NCBI GenBank assembly: GCA_017463325.1
Contig: JAFTPK010000002.1
Coordinates: forward strand, 62,001 to 126,000
Reading direction: 5' to 3'
From: Clostridia bacterium
GTDB taxonomy: Bacteria; Bacillota; Clostridia; Christensenellales; Borkfalkiaceae
Length of the DNA stretch: 64,000 nt
The translations under genes were made by a program, and so were the position numbers. How positions within the stretch are numbered: position 1 is the first letter of the stretch; every line of letters starts with the position of its first letter. Shown in pieces: positions 55,841-64,000 of this stretch. The notes below the pieces were generated by a model. The model saw only the letters and a program-made list of their open reading frames with translations, did no database searches and had not been told where the DNA came from.

Positions 55841-57391
55841 ATGAAAAAAAAATTCAGATTACTGTTAAGCCTCGGCTGTCTGTCCGTTCTCTGTCTTACC
55901 GTGGCGGGCTGCAATAGCCTGACCAAGGACGAGGAAATGGCAGAAAGAGGGTATACTGTCTCTGTGACGTACGACCCGAACGGCGGGAAATTTATGAACC
56001 GCGACGGGGTAACGATCAAAGACTATTTCAATCCCTCCGATTACGAGGACGAAAACGGCGACGGCAAGGTCGATATTCCTTTAACGGAACCGACCAGCGC
56101 CGACCGTCAGACAAGTTCGAGCGATAGCATTTCGCTTACCAAAGCGGGGCATTTCTTCGCGGGTTGGTATAGCGGCCGCTACGTCAAGCTCAACGACGCG
56201 GGCAAGCCCGTGGACGAGAGCGGGAACGAGCTTGTGGAAAAAGAGGACGGCACGTACGTGTTGGCGTCGGACGAGAAAAAAATCGTAACTCCTGCGTATA
56301 CCTACGACGGCTACTGGGATTTCGAGGAAGATACGCTCGGTTATGCGGCGGCGGAGCACGCGGATACGGACGGTCGTTATACGATTACGCTGTACGCGGG
56401 CTGGGTGCCTTTCTACGAATTCCATTATTACTACGAGTCTGCGCCGAACGTTTGGACGCAGTACGGGATTACCAGCTTTGACTATAAGGCGGTAAACGAG
56501 GAAAATTCGACGCTGTTCGACCGTGACACCATTTGGGTTCCCGACTGGGCGGACGGAAAAATGGGACACACCCACGACTACGCCAACAAAACGGCGTATG
56601 AATTCCCCAAGCTCGACGGAAAAACCTTCGAGTCCGCGTATACGGACGAGGGCTGCACGCAACAGATCGCGGACAGCTTTGAGCATACGGGCTCGATCGA
56701 CCTTGAAAACTGCAAAGCGGTCAACGGCGTACAAAATATTTACGTAAAATTCCTCGACGGGGAATATTACAGAATCGAAACGGCGAAACAGCTTTCCGAA
56801 AACGGCAACCGCGAGGGGATCTATCAAATTTTGAACGACCTTGATTTCACGGGGCAGACGTGGCCGGCGGCGCTCGCCTACAACACCTTTACGGGAAAAT
56901 TCGAGGCGGCGGAAACGGTGACGATCAGTAACGTTTCGCTTGCGGTCAGCTCCACGTCCGTTCAATACGGCGGGCTGTTTGGGCGGCTCGGCGCGGGCGC
57001 GTCCGTCAAGAACGTCCACTTCGAGAACGTAACGTTTGATTTGAAATCGGTGAATGCGAGAGCGACCGAGGCGGGCTTCGGTATGTTCTCGGGCATGATC
57101 GACGATACGGCGACGGTGGAAAACGTGACCGTCGGCGGCGCGTATAAGATCGGGCCTTTCAAGGTACAAAACGCCGCGGGTTATCAATTCGCGTTGGTGG
57201 CGAACGGTAAAACGGACGGGATCACGGCGACGGAGATCGGCGTGTCCATGTACGGCCAGCTCATGGGCGGCAAGTACCATTATTATGCAGACCCTGATAC
57301 GGCAAAGGTGGAGGGCGGCAAGATCTTGCTGACTTTCTCGGGCGCGGCTCTCGGGATCGAAAAAACGGAAGAAAGTATCACTATACAATAA
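55841..57391 (+). CDS. Surface lipoprotein with InlB-type and GLUG-like repeats, unknown function
   Basis: 516 residues. The signal peptide ends in the lipobox LTVAGC (Cys about 24). Two segments (YTVSVTYDPNGGKF and later FFAGWYSGRY / LYAGWVPF) have the look of InlB B-repeats. Further on are ILNDLDFTGQTWP and GGLFGRLGAGASVKNVHFENVTF, like GLUG-motif repeats of adhesins. No catalytic motif is seen, so it is probably a binding or scaffold protein at the outer face of the membrane. It begins 6 nt after the protease gene and 17 nt before the peptide-binding protein gene, so all three share a transcript. Confidence 0.78.
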   Translation: MKKKFRLLLSLGCLSVLCLTVAGCNSLTKDEEMAERGYTVSVTYDPNGGKFMNRDGVTIKDYFNPSDYEDENGDGKVDIPLTEPTSADRQTSSSDSISLTKAGHFFAGWYSGRYVKLNDAGKPVDESGNELVEKEDGTYVLASDEKKIVTPAYTYDGYWDFEEDTLGYAAAEHADTDGRYTITLYAGWVPFYEFHYYYESAPNVWTQYGITSFDYKAVNEENSTLFDRDTIWVPDWADGKMGHTHDYANKTAYEFPKLDGKTFESAYTDEGCTQQIADSFEHTGSIDLENCKAVNGVQNIYVKFLDGEYYRIETAKQLSENGNREGIYQILNDLDFTGQTWPAALAYNTFTGKFEAAETVTISNVSLAVSSTSVQYGGLFGRLGAGASVKNVHFENVTFDLKSVNARATEAGFGMFSGMIDDTATVENVTVGGAYKIGPFKVQNAAGYQFALVANGKTDGITATEIGVSMYGQLMGGKYHYYADPDTAKVEGGKILLTFSGAALGIEKTEESITIQ

Positions 57392-57408
57392 ACGGAGGTA
57401 ATAAAACT

Positions 57409-60087
57409 ATGAACAAGAAAATTATGGCTCGGGCTATGAGTTTCGTTCTTTGCGGCGTGATGAGCGTTACCGCTCTGTCGTCGCTGGCAAGCTGTACGAA
57501 GAGCGAAAAAGACAGTATCGTTCTGATGACGGAAGAATTGAGCGGTTTGTTCAATCCTTTCTACGCGACGAGCGGGACGGATATGGACGTCGTGGGCATG
57601 ACGCAGATCGGTATGCTTTCGACGGACAGCCAAGGCAACGCGATCGCGGGGGATAACGAAGCGACCGTCGTGAAAGCGTTCGACTGGGAGATCAAGGGTA
57701 GCGGCGAAAACGCGCAGACGGTGTACACGTTCGTGCTCAAAAACGGCCTGAAATTCTCCGACGGCGTTGCGCTCTCCATGAACGACGTTATGTTCAGCCT
57801 TTACGAGCTGCTCGACCCTGTTTACACGGGTTCCTCGACGCTGTATTCGACGGATATCGTCGGGCTGACGAGTTACAGAACGCAGCAGAACCTTTCCGGT
57901 TCGGCAGGGGATCAGGCGGCGTCCGATTTGAACGCGTCCGCGTCCAGCAACGCGGCGCTCCGAATTTTGACGCTCGCGCAGCTTTATCAGGACGAGGTGA
58001 AAATTCAAAAGGTTTCCGGCCTTACGGTCAGCCAGATGGAGGCGCTCATTGAAGAGGCGTACATCAGCGACGGGTATAAGCTTGCGGTAGCGACGGATAA
58101 GGAGATCAACGGCGACGCGAACGGCAACGGCGCGCTCACCGACGAGGACTATCAGGACATTCTCCTTGCCGACTATCAGTTGACGCTGAAAACGTTCAAG
58201 GAAGAGCTTGAATCCGACTTCAAGGCGGCAAAGGAATCGTACGACACGACGACGGCACCTTACAACGAATGGGCGAAAGAGCTTGAAAACGACGTCTTTA
58301 AATTCTTCCTGTACGAGGGTTACATTAAACCCAAGTACGCGAAGAAGCCGAATTCGAGCCAAGACGACAAGGAAAAGATCGAATCCTTTGAAAACACCGA
58401 CGTCGTGAATAAATATCCGACGATGGAACAGGCGATCCAGCGTGTTTACGACGACATGACCTACGACAGCCTCGATCAGATTTTGATGTACTGGGGCACC
58501 GCAGGTACGTTGCAGACGCAGTACACGGCGGAAGCGATCGACATCATCTTGCACAACCGTATGGAGGGCGACGGCTTGACCTATCCCAACATTTCGGGGA
58601 TCGTTTCCCTTGGCCACACTACCTCCGTACAGAAGGTAGAATTCGAGGACGAAACGACGGGCGAGCAGGTTTCCTTTGACGTCGCGCACGAGCATAACGA
58701 AGATGGTACGCCTAAGTATGAAAATACCTACGACGTATTGCAGATCACCGTGAACGGTACCGACCCGAAAGCGATCTACAACTTCGGCTTCACCGTTGCG
58801 CCCGCGCATTACTACACGGCGGACGAGGCTTATCCCAACGGCCGTCCTATCGACATTGCAAACAATAAGTTCGGCGTAGAATGGGCCGACTCCGATTTCC
58901 AGAGCAAGACCATTCAGTCGCAGCAGCACGTAGAAGTACCCGTCGGCGCAGGCGCGTACATGGCTACGGACGACAACAACAGCGATAACCCGAAGGGTTC
59001 GGAATTCTGGAAGAGCAATATCGTATATTTCAAGGCGAACAAGAATTTCCAGTTCGACGTAAAAACGGAAAAGATCCGTATGCAGGTCGTTAGCTCGACG
59101 AACGCGATCGACAAGCTTTCGAGCGGCGAAGTAGACTACATCACGCCGCAGTTCACCAAGACCAACTCCGAGAAGCTCGACGCGCTTTCGGGTAAGGGCA
59201 TCAAGCAGCTTTCGCAATGGCAGCTCGGTTACGGTTATATCGGCGTCAACGCAGGGAAAGTGCCCGACCTCAATATCCGTAAAGCGATCATGGCGGCCAT
59301 GGATACCTCCCTTGCGCTTGAATACTACGTAACGGGTACCTGTGAAAATATCGACTGGCCTATGTCGAGAGAAAACTGGGCGTACCCGTACGAAAACGGT
59401 AAGGGCAGCGCCTCCAAGCCCAACGGTAAGGATTACCTGATGTGGGAAGACCTCGGCGAAAGCACCGCTGACGCAGAGGCGGAGATCAAGTACTATATGT
59501 CCCTTGCCAACAACGGCGCAGGGGTAACGGAGGGCGACGACGCGCTCACGATCCGTTTCACGATCGCAGGCGCTTCCATCACCGAGCACCCCACCTACGC
59601 GGTGTTCAAGCAGGCGGCGGAAATCCTCAACTCCCTTGGCTGGAACGTAGAAGTAAAGGCTGACTCGCAGGCGCTTACCAAGCTCTCTACCGGTTCGCTG
59701 GAAGTTTGGGCGGCTGCTTGGGGTTCGACGATCGACCCCGATATGTATCAGGTTTACCACAAGAACTCGACGGCTACCTCCGTATACGCGTGGGGCTATC
59801 GTGAAATCCTTGCGGCGCCCGATCAGTATCCCGAGGAAACGAAGATCATCAACGATTTGAGCGTGCTGATCGACGAGGCTCGTGAAAGCATGGACAGAAA
59901 CGTGCGTATTCCTCTGTACGAACAGGCAATGTCGAAAGTGCTTGAACTTGCAGTAGAAATGCCCGTTTACCAAAGACAGACGCTGTACGCTTACAACAGC
60001 AAGACGGTAAAGGGTTTCCCTGAAAAGCTTGAAAATTCCTACGTTTCCCCGCTTGAAAATATTTGGGACCTTGAACTGATCAAATAA
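57409..60087 (+). CDS. oppA: Oligopeptide ABC transporter substrate-binding lipoprotein, unusually long
   Basis: 892 residues, against about 530-600 for common OppA/DppA proteins. The lipobox is LSSLASC (Cys about 29). The SBP_bac_5 fold is clear from TYTFVLKNGLKFSDGVALSMNDVMFSLYELLDP (about 105-140), NIRKAIMAAMDTSLA (about 622) and the late VWAAAWGSTIDPDMYQVYH (about 764-782). Extra length lies mainly at about 150-345, a Ser/Ala- and then Lys/Glu-rich helical insertion between the first lobe blocks. Ligand is presumably peptide, fitting the protease upstream; oligopeptide versus dipeptide is not settled. AGGAGG-like GGAGG precedes the ATG. Confidence 0.9.
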   Translation: MNKKIMARAMSFVLCGVMSVTALSSLASCTKSEKDSIVLMTEELSGLFNPFYATSGTDMDVVGMTQIGMLSTDSQGNAIAGDNEATVVKAFDWEIKGSGENAQTVYTFVLKNGLKFSDGVALSMNDVMFSLYELLDPVYTGSSTLYSTDIVGLTSYRTQQNLSGSAGDQAASDLNASASSNAALRILTLAQLYQDEVKIQKVSGLTVSQMEALIEEAYISDGYKLAVATDKEINGDANGNGALTDEDYQDILLADYQLTLKTFKEELESDFKAAKESYDTTTAPYNEWAKELENDVFKFFLYEGYIKPKYAKKPNSSQDDKEKIESFENTDVVNKYPTMEQAIQRVYDDMTYDSLDQILMYWGTAGTLQTQYTAEAIDIILHNRMEGDGLTYPNISGIVSLGHTTSVQKVEFEDETTGEQVSFDVAHEHNEDGTPKYENTYDVLQITVNGTDPKAIYNFGFTVAPAHYYTADEAYPNGRPIDIANNKFGVEWADSDFQSKTIQSQQHVEVPVGAGAYMATDDNNSDNPKGSEFWKSNIVYFKANKNFQFDVKTEKIRMQVVSSTNAIDKLSSGEVDYITPQFTKTNSEKLDALSGKGIKQLSQWQLGYGYIGVNAGKVPDLNIRKAIMAAMDTSLALEYYVTGTCENIDWPMSRENWAYPYENGKGSASKPNGKDYLMWEDLGESTADAEAEIKYYMSLANNGAGVTEGDDALTIRFTIAGASITEHPTYAVFKQAAEILNSLGWNVEVKADSQALTKLSTGSLEVWAAAWGSTIDPDMYQVYHKNSTATSVYAWGYREILAAPDQYPEETKIINDLSVLIDEARESMDRNVRIPLYEQAMSKVLELAVEMPVYQRQTLYAYNSKTVKGFPEKLENSYVSPLENIWDLELIK

Positions 60088-60111
60088 AGCAAAAGATTTA
60101 TCGGAGAAAAA

Positions 60112-61101
60112 ATGTTTAAGTATATCCTCAAAAGATTAGGGGTTTCGATACTCATTCTGATCGGCGTATCGTTTATCCTCTACGCATTATTGCGCTGTAT
60201 GCCTACCTCCTTCGTAGACCAAAAGATCAACGCCCTCAATACCTCGGGGGCGACCGTTTCGGAGGAGTTCAAGCAGGCGCTTTACAAGGCCTACGGCCTT
60301 GACGGGAATATCCTGCAAGGGTATTTCGGTTGGCTTGGAAATATGTTGAAAGGAAATTTCGGCAGCAGCTTTATCAGCGGCCGTGAAGTCATTTCGGAAA
60401 TTTTCAACGCCGACAGACTCGGCACTTCGTTTATCGTAGCGGCTATCGCGACCATTTTTGAATTCTTGATCGCGATCCCGCTCGGCATTACGGCGGCGAC
60501 GCATCAATATTCCTTACGCGACTATTTCGTTACCGTGCTCGTGCTGATCGGTATTTCCCTGCCGTCCTTCTTCTTTGGACAGATGCTGAAAGACTTGTTT
60601 GCGAACAAGCTCGGTTGGCTGCCCGTTTCGGGTATGCGCGACCCGTCGGTCACCTATTCCAACGGTTTCGAGGCAGCAATGGACTACCTGTATCACATGG
60701 TTCTGCCCGTACTCACCGTCGTCGTACTCAGTATCGGCGGTCGTATGAGAACGACGAGAACGAACATGCTCGAAGTGCTCAATTCCGACTACATACGTAC
60801 GGCGAGAGCGAAAGGGCTTGGCGAAGGCAAGGTCATTTATAAGCACGCATTCCGTAACACTATGATTCCTGTCGTAACCAGCCTTGCAGGGCTGATTCCC
60901 TCGCTGTTCTCGGGCGCAATGATTACCGAATCCGTCTTTGACTTGACGGGTATCGGTAGTTATGCGTTGAACGCTATGACGCAGGGTGACATTCCCGTCA
61001 TCATGACGTATAATATGTTCTTGGCGGCGCTTTCCGTGCTCGGCGTTCTTCTTGCCGACTTGATGTACGCCGTGGTAGACCCGCGCGTAAAACTTGCGTA
61101 A
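60112..61101 (+). CDS. oppB: Oligopeptide ABC transporter permease, OppB/DppB type
   Basis: 329 residues with about six membrane helices. The N terminus MFKYILKRLGVSILILIGVSFILYALLRCMP is the classic start of OppB/DppB permeases. The EAA loop is visible as YIRTARAKGLGEGKVIYKHAFRNTMIPVVT (about 225-254). The closing VFDLTGIGSYALNAMTQGDIPVIM and VVDPRVKLA are also typical. It lies 24 nt after the binding-protein gene and 12 nt before the second permease gene. Confidence 0.94.
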   Translation: MFKYILKRLGVSILILIGVSFILYALLRCMPTSFVDQKINALNTSGATVSEEFKQALYKAYGLDGNILQGYFGWLGNMLKGNFGSSFISGREVISEIFNADRLGTSFIVAAIATIFEFLIAIPLGITAATHQYSLRDYFVTVLVLIGISLPSFFFGQMLKDLFANKLGWLPVSGMRDPSVTYSNGFEAAMDYLYHMVLPVLTVVVLSIGGRMRTTRTNMLEVLNSDYIRTARAKGLGEGKVIYKHAFRNTMIPVVTSLAGLIPSLFSGAMITESVFDLTGIGSYALNAMTQGDIPVIMTYNMFLAALSVLGVLLADLMYAVVDPRVKLA

Positions 61102-61113
61102 AGGAGAGTAGTT

Positions 61114-62166
61114 ATGGAAGAGAATAAAGAAATACAAATGGAGGAAGAAAAGCTCGTGCAGGAAACGGTGGCAGACGCCGAAACTCCTCTCGATAAGAAC
61201 GTAAGATTGCTTTCGCCTACGCGAATGGTCTTGCGCCGTTTCTTCCGCTCTAAGCTCTCTATTGTCGGGCTTGTCATGCTTGCTGCGCTGTTCGTATTCA
61301 GTTGGCTCGGTCCCGTTGTTTACACCCGTTGGGGAGAAACGGAAACCGACCGTACAGGCAATATCGAATATAAAGAATTTGACTTGGAGATCAACGACGG
61401 CGACCCGTTTGTGCAGGTGTTTGTCACCGATAACGGTGTCAACGCGCTTGCGCCTCCCTCGGGCGACCATATTTTAGGTACGGACGAACAGGGTATGGAT
61501 ATTTTCACCCGTTTGATGTACGGTGGCAGACTGTCGCTTACCATCAGTTTCCTCGCCGTATTTTTGACTTCTGCGCTCGGTATTATCATGGGCGGTATAG
61601 CAGGGTATTACGGCGGCGTGGTGGATAATATCATCATGCGTATTTGCGACGTCTTAATTTGTTTACCGACGTTGCCGCTCATGTTGATTATCGGTACGGT
61701 GCTCGACGCAAATAGGGTACCGTCCGCGTACTACATTTATTTGTTGATGGGGATACTGTCGCTGTTCTCGTGGCCGGGAATGGCGCGACTTGTCCGCGGG
61801 CAGATCTTATTCTTGCGCGAACAGGAATACATGGTGGCGGCGGAGGCCATGGGCTTCTCGACGTCAAGACGTATTTTTAAACACTTGATCCCCAACATTT
61901 TGCCGCAGATCCTCGTTTCTATGACCCTGTCGCTCGGGAGTATGATTTTGTACGAATCCACCCTGTCTTATTTGGGGCTTGGCGTGCAGATCCCGTATGC
62001 GTCGTGGGGTACCATGATCGAGATCATTTCCAAGCGAAGCGATATTCTCCAAAACAATTTCAACGTTTGGGGCCCTTCGGGGATTTGTATCATTATCGCC
62101 GTGCTCGGTTTTAACTTTATCGGCGACGGTCTGCGCGACGCGCTTGACCCGAAACAGAGGAGATGA
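61114..62166 (+). CDS. oppC: Oligopeptide ABC transporter permease, OppC/DppC type
   Basis: 350 residues. An acidic cytosolic N terminus (about 45 residues) is followed by six membrane helices. Between the first and second helix is an external segment with GDHILGTDEQGMDIFTRLMYGGRLSLTIS, a hallmark of OppC/DppC. The EAA loop reads YMVAAEAMGFSTSRRIFKHLIPNILPQI (about 239-266), and the end has ILGFNFIGDGLRDALDPKQRR. The stop overlaps the start region of the next gene, so the subunits are coupled. Confidence 0.94.
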   Translation: MEENKEIQMEEEKLVQETVADAETPLDKNVRLLSPTRMVLRRFFRSKLSIVGLVMLAALFVFSWLGPVVYTRWGETETDRTGNIEYKEFDLEINDGDPFVQVFVTDNGVNALAPPSGDHILGTDEQGMDIFTRLMYGGRLSLTISFLAVFLTSALGIIMGGIAGYYGGVVDNIIMRICDVLICLPTLPLMLIIGTVLDANRVPSAYYIYLLMGILSLFSWPGMARLVRGQILFLREQEYMVAAEAMGFSTSRRIFKHLIPNILPQILVSMTLSLGSMILYESTLSYLGLGVQIPYASWGTMIEIISKRSDILQNNFNVWGPSGICIIIAVLGFNFIGDGLRDALDPKQRR

Positions 62167-62168
62167 TC

Positions 62169-63521
62169 ATGGGCGTACTTGATTTTTTGAAAAAAGAGAA
62201 AAACGGCGAAAAGAAAAATAGCCATTATTTGAGCGGTAAAGAAGTTAAGGCGATCGCGAAAGCGAACGCCGCGGAGATGCGCCGTTTGGAAAAAGCAAAG
62301 GCGCGTAAGGTGCCCGAAAGCGAATACCTGACGGAGATGAAAGAGGAAAACAATATCCTCGAAATCGAAAATTTGCACTCCTATTTCTTCACCGATCAAG
62401 GGGTCGTGAAGGCGGTCAACGGCGTAACGTTCAATATTCCTTTGAATTCGACGGTAGGCGTCGTAGGGGAATCGGGGTGCGGAAAATCCGTTACCTCTAT
62501 GTCCGTTATGCGTTTGCTGCAAGGTCCCTCGGGGCAGATCGTCGAAGGCTCGATCCGTTTTAAAGCATACGATTTTAAACGGGACGAGCAAGGAAACTGT
62601 ATTCCCGTTTACGAAAAGGACGAAAACGGCGAGATCGTTCAAGAGCCTGTTTTGGACAAGAAAGGGGAGCAGGTACGCGACAAAGAAGGAAATCCTGTCT
62701 TTCAGCCCAAGCAAAAGCGCGATTCGCACGGGTTGGGTATCTTTGAAAAGGAAGAGAAGGTATTTGACGTAGCGAAAATGCCCATTCGAGAGATGTACCG
62801 TTTGCGCGGCAGACAGATGTCGATGGTATTCCAAGAACCCATGACCTCGCTCAACCCCGTCTTTACGATCGGCGATCAGCTTGACGAGGTGACGTTATTA
62901 CACGTACCCGGTGCAACGAAAGAGCTTGCGAAAAAGCGTTCGATCGAAATGCTCAATATGGTTGGGATCGCTATGCCGGAGCGTGTTTACGCTTCCTACC
63001 CGCACGAGCTTTCGGGCGGTATGCGTCAGCGTGTTATGATCGCTATGGCGCTTGCGGGCGAGCCTCGCTTGATTATTGCCGACGAGCCTACGACGGCACT
63101 CGACGTGACCATTCAGGCGCAAATCCTCGATCTGTTCAACGACTTGAAGAACCGAATTAACGGTTCGATCCTTTTGATCACGCACGACCTTGGGGTCATT
63201 GCGGAAATGGCGGACTACGTTGTCGTCATGTACGCAGGGCGCATTATCGAGCAAGGTACGGCTTCGGAAATTTTCCACAATCCTCTGCACCCGTACACGC
63301 AGGGCTTACAAAAATCCAAGCCGACAATGAATTCGTCCTCCGACCAGTTGTTTAATATCCCTGGGAACGTGCCTAACCCCATCAATATGCCGAACCATTG
63401 CTATTTCAAGGAAAGATGCTCGAAATGCAAGGAAAAATGTTCGGGAGAATACCCTTGCATGGTGCAGGTAAGCCCGACGCATTACGTGGCTTGTCACTTA
63501 TACGGCGAAAAGGAAGAATGA
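62169..63521 (+). CDS. oppD: Oligopeptide ABC transporter ATPase, OppD/DppD type, with an insertion after Walker A
   Basis: 450 residues, longer than the usual 330-350. Walker A is GESGCGKSV (about 100-108), the signature LSGGMRQRV (about 279), Walker B LIIADEPTTALD (about 298), and the Cys-rich end CYFKERCSKCKEKC matches the oligo_HPY tail with its iron-sulfur-type Cys. Between Walker A and the Q-loop (MVFQEPMTSLNP) is a charged insertion of about 75 residues (about 131-205, with repeated DKKGEQVRDKEGNPV-like units). I prefer ATG 62169, which has GGAG 6 nt upstream, over the overlapping ATG 62163. Confidence 0.93.
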   Translation: MGVLDFLKKEKNGEKKNSHYLSGKEVKAIAKANAAEMRRLEKAKARKVPESEYLTEMKEENNILEIENLHSYFFTDQGVVKAVNGVTFNIPLNSTVGVVGESGCGKSVTSMSVMRLLQGPSGQIVEGSIRFKAYDFKRDEQGNCIPVYEKDENGEIVQEPVLDKKGEQVRDKEGNPVFQPKQKRDSHGLGIFEKEEKVFDVAKMPIREMYRLRGRQMSMVFQEPMTSLNPVFTIGDQLDEVTLLHVPGATKELAKKRSIEMLNMVGIAMPERVYASYPHELSGGMRQRVMIAMALAGEPRLIIADEPTTALDVTIQAQILDLFNDLKNRINGSILLITHDLGVIAEMADYVVVMYAGRIIEQGTASEIFHNPLHPYTQGLQKSKPTMNSSSDQLFNIPGNVPNPINMPNHCYFKERCSKCKEKCSGEYPCMVQVSPTHYVACHLYGEKEE

Positions 63522-63522
63522 T

Positions 63523-64000
63523 ATGGAAATGGAAGAAATGAAAAACACCGCTTCGGAAAGCGTAACGGAGGTTTACGACGACGCCAAGGAGCGAGCAAAA
63601 GAAGAAAGCGCAAAAGCGGAAAAGATCGAGCAGGATAAGCTTCTGCCGCCTGATCCCGAAGCGCTTCTTGAAATCAGACATTTAAAGAAACATTTCGTCC
63701 TGAAAAAGACGATCATGGGCAAACCCCTGTCCACGCTGAAAGCGGTGGACGACGTTTCGTTTACGGTAAAACCGGGGGAAACGCTCGGGATCGTAGGCGA
63801 ATCGGGTTGTGGCAAAACGACGATGGGTAGAACCATTTTGAAATTGCATCAGCCGACGGCGGGGCAGGTGTTCTTTAAAGGGGAGGATATCGCGGGATAT
63901 TCCTCCAAGCAAATGCGTTCGCTCAGAACGAAAATGCAGATTGTCTTTCAGGATCCTTATTCCTCCCTGCCTCCGAGAAGTACGGTAGGGGATATTCTTG
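63523..64000 (+). CDS. oppF: Oligopeptide ABC transporter ATPase, OppF/DppF type (cut by the window end)
   Basis: The first 159 codons are present and the frame is open at the right edge. An acidic N terminus of about 45 residues precedes the ABC domain (ALLEIRHLKKHFVLKKTIMGKPLSTLKAVDDVSFTVKPGETLGIVGESGCGKTTMGRTILKL), with Walker A at about residues 93-101 and the Q-loop MQIVFQDPYSSLPPR near the end. This is the OppF pattern that pairs with the OppD protein just upstream. GGAAGA before ATG 63523 is the ribosome site. It completes the OppABCDF set. Confidence 0.93.
   Translation, partial: MEMEEMKNTASESVTEVYDDAKERAKEESAKAEKIEQDKLLPPDPEALLEIRHLKKHFVLKKTIMGKPLSTLKAVDDVSFTVKPGETLGIVGESGCGKTTMGRTILKLHQPTAGQVFFKGEDIAGYSSKQMRSLRTKMQIVFQDPYSSLPPRSTVGDIL

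Noticed and set aside
56081..57388. 435-codon minus-strand frame over the lipoprotein gene
   Set aside because: Same artefact of codon usage; no start signal and no motif.
57283..59973. 896-codon open frame on the minus strand opposite the peptide-binding protein gene
   Set aside because: It runs in register with the sense codons and exists because TTA, CTA and TCA codons are rare in the real gene. The product is Arg/Val/His-rich with no motifs, while the sense frame is a clear SBP.

Overview
The window looks like the chromosome of a Gram-positive-type anaerobe of the Clostridia, probably an uncultured gut lineage near the Christensenellales (inference from gene content; no rRNA gene is present). 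Supporting signs are consensus TTGACA-17-TATAAT promoters, strong AGGAGG ribosome sites, U-tailed intrinsic terminators, FabK-type enoyl reductase, two DegV proteins, a SigB/SigF-type partner-switching operon, a THF riboswitch before an ECF folate S component, and a sodium-pump decarboxylase beta subunit. Most of the window is ordinary core genome of moderate G+C. The stretch from about 39.25 to 43.95 kb is visibly more AT-rich.

Layout. 0-8.4 kb: end of thymidine kinase, a truncated Cas4-like nuclease, OadB with a small membrane partner, an aldose-epimerase-like protein, TrmO, an anchored unknown protein, an ABC-F ATPase and a PflX-type radical SAM protein. 8.4-17.5 kb: metK, an unknown HTH operon, secA-prfB, tsaD and a predicted heavy-metal exporter. 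17.5-19.3 kb: a four-gene sigma-factor module. 19.3-31 kb: a large unknown membrane protein, a CdaR/PucR-type regulator, a phosphohexomutase-transketolase fusion, DegV, a UAP1-like pyrophosphorylase operon, DUF421-DUF4363, and the THF riboswitch with its folate transporter gene. 31-38.7 kb: one tight operon lgt-pncB-lspA-rluD-like-DUF512-der-plsY. 38.7-44 kb: tmRNA followed by an accessory islet (hairpin array, orphan membrane gene, AraC regulator, and a four-gene SDR / dehydroquinase-like / MBL / quinone-oxidoreductase operon). 44-48 kb: an SDR gene, fabK-fabZ-degV, and upp. 48.3-64 kb: a surface operon with a 2,469-residue subtilisin-like protease carrying BspA-type repeats, a lipoprotein, and an oligopeptide ABC transporter (the last ATPase runs off the window).

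The most notable points are: the in-frame mutase-transketolase fusion, whose linker reads like a normal intergenic spacer shifted by one base; the AraC-controlled islet next to ssrA, whose dehydroquinase-fold enzyme keeps the Schiff-base Lys and the His but has lost canonical substrate-binding residues; two arrays of small hairpins separated by constant 7-9 nt spacers, one of which supplies the stop codon of the truncated nuclease; three genes whose promoters sit so close to the ATG that the mRNAs should be leaderless; a sigma module with one degenerate and one better-preserved kinase-type anti-sigma factor; and a surface protease apparently co-transcribed with a peptide importer. All functional statements are from reading the sequence and knowledge of families; nothing was searched or computed.
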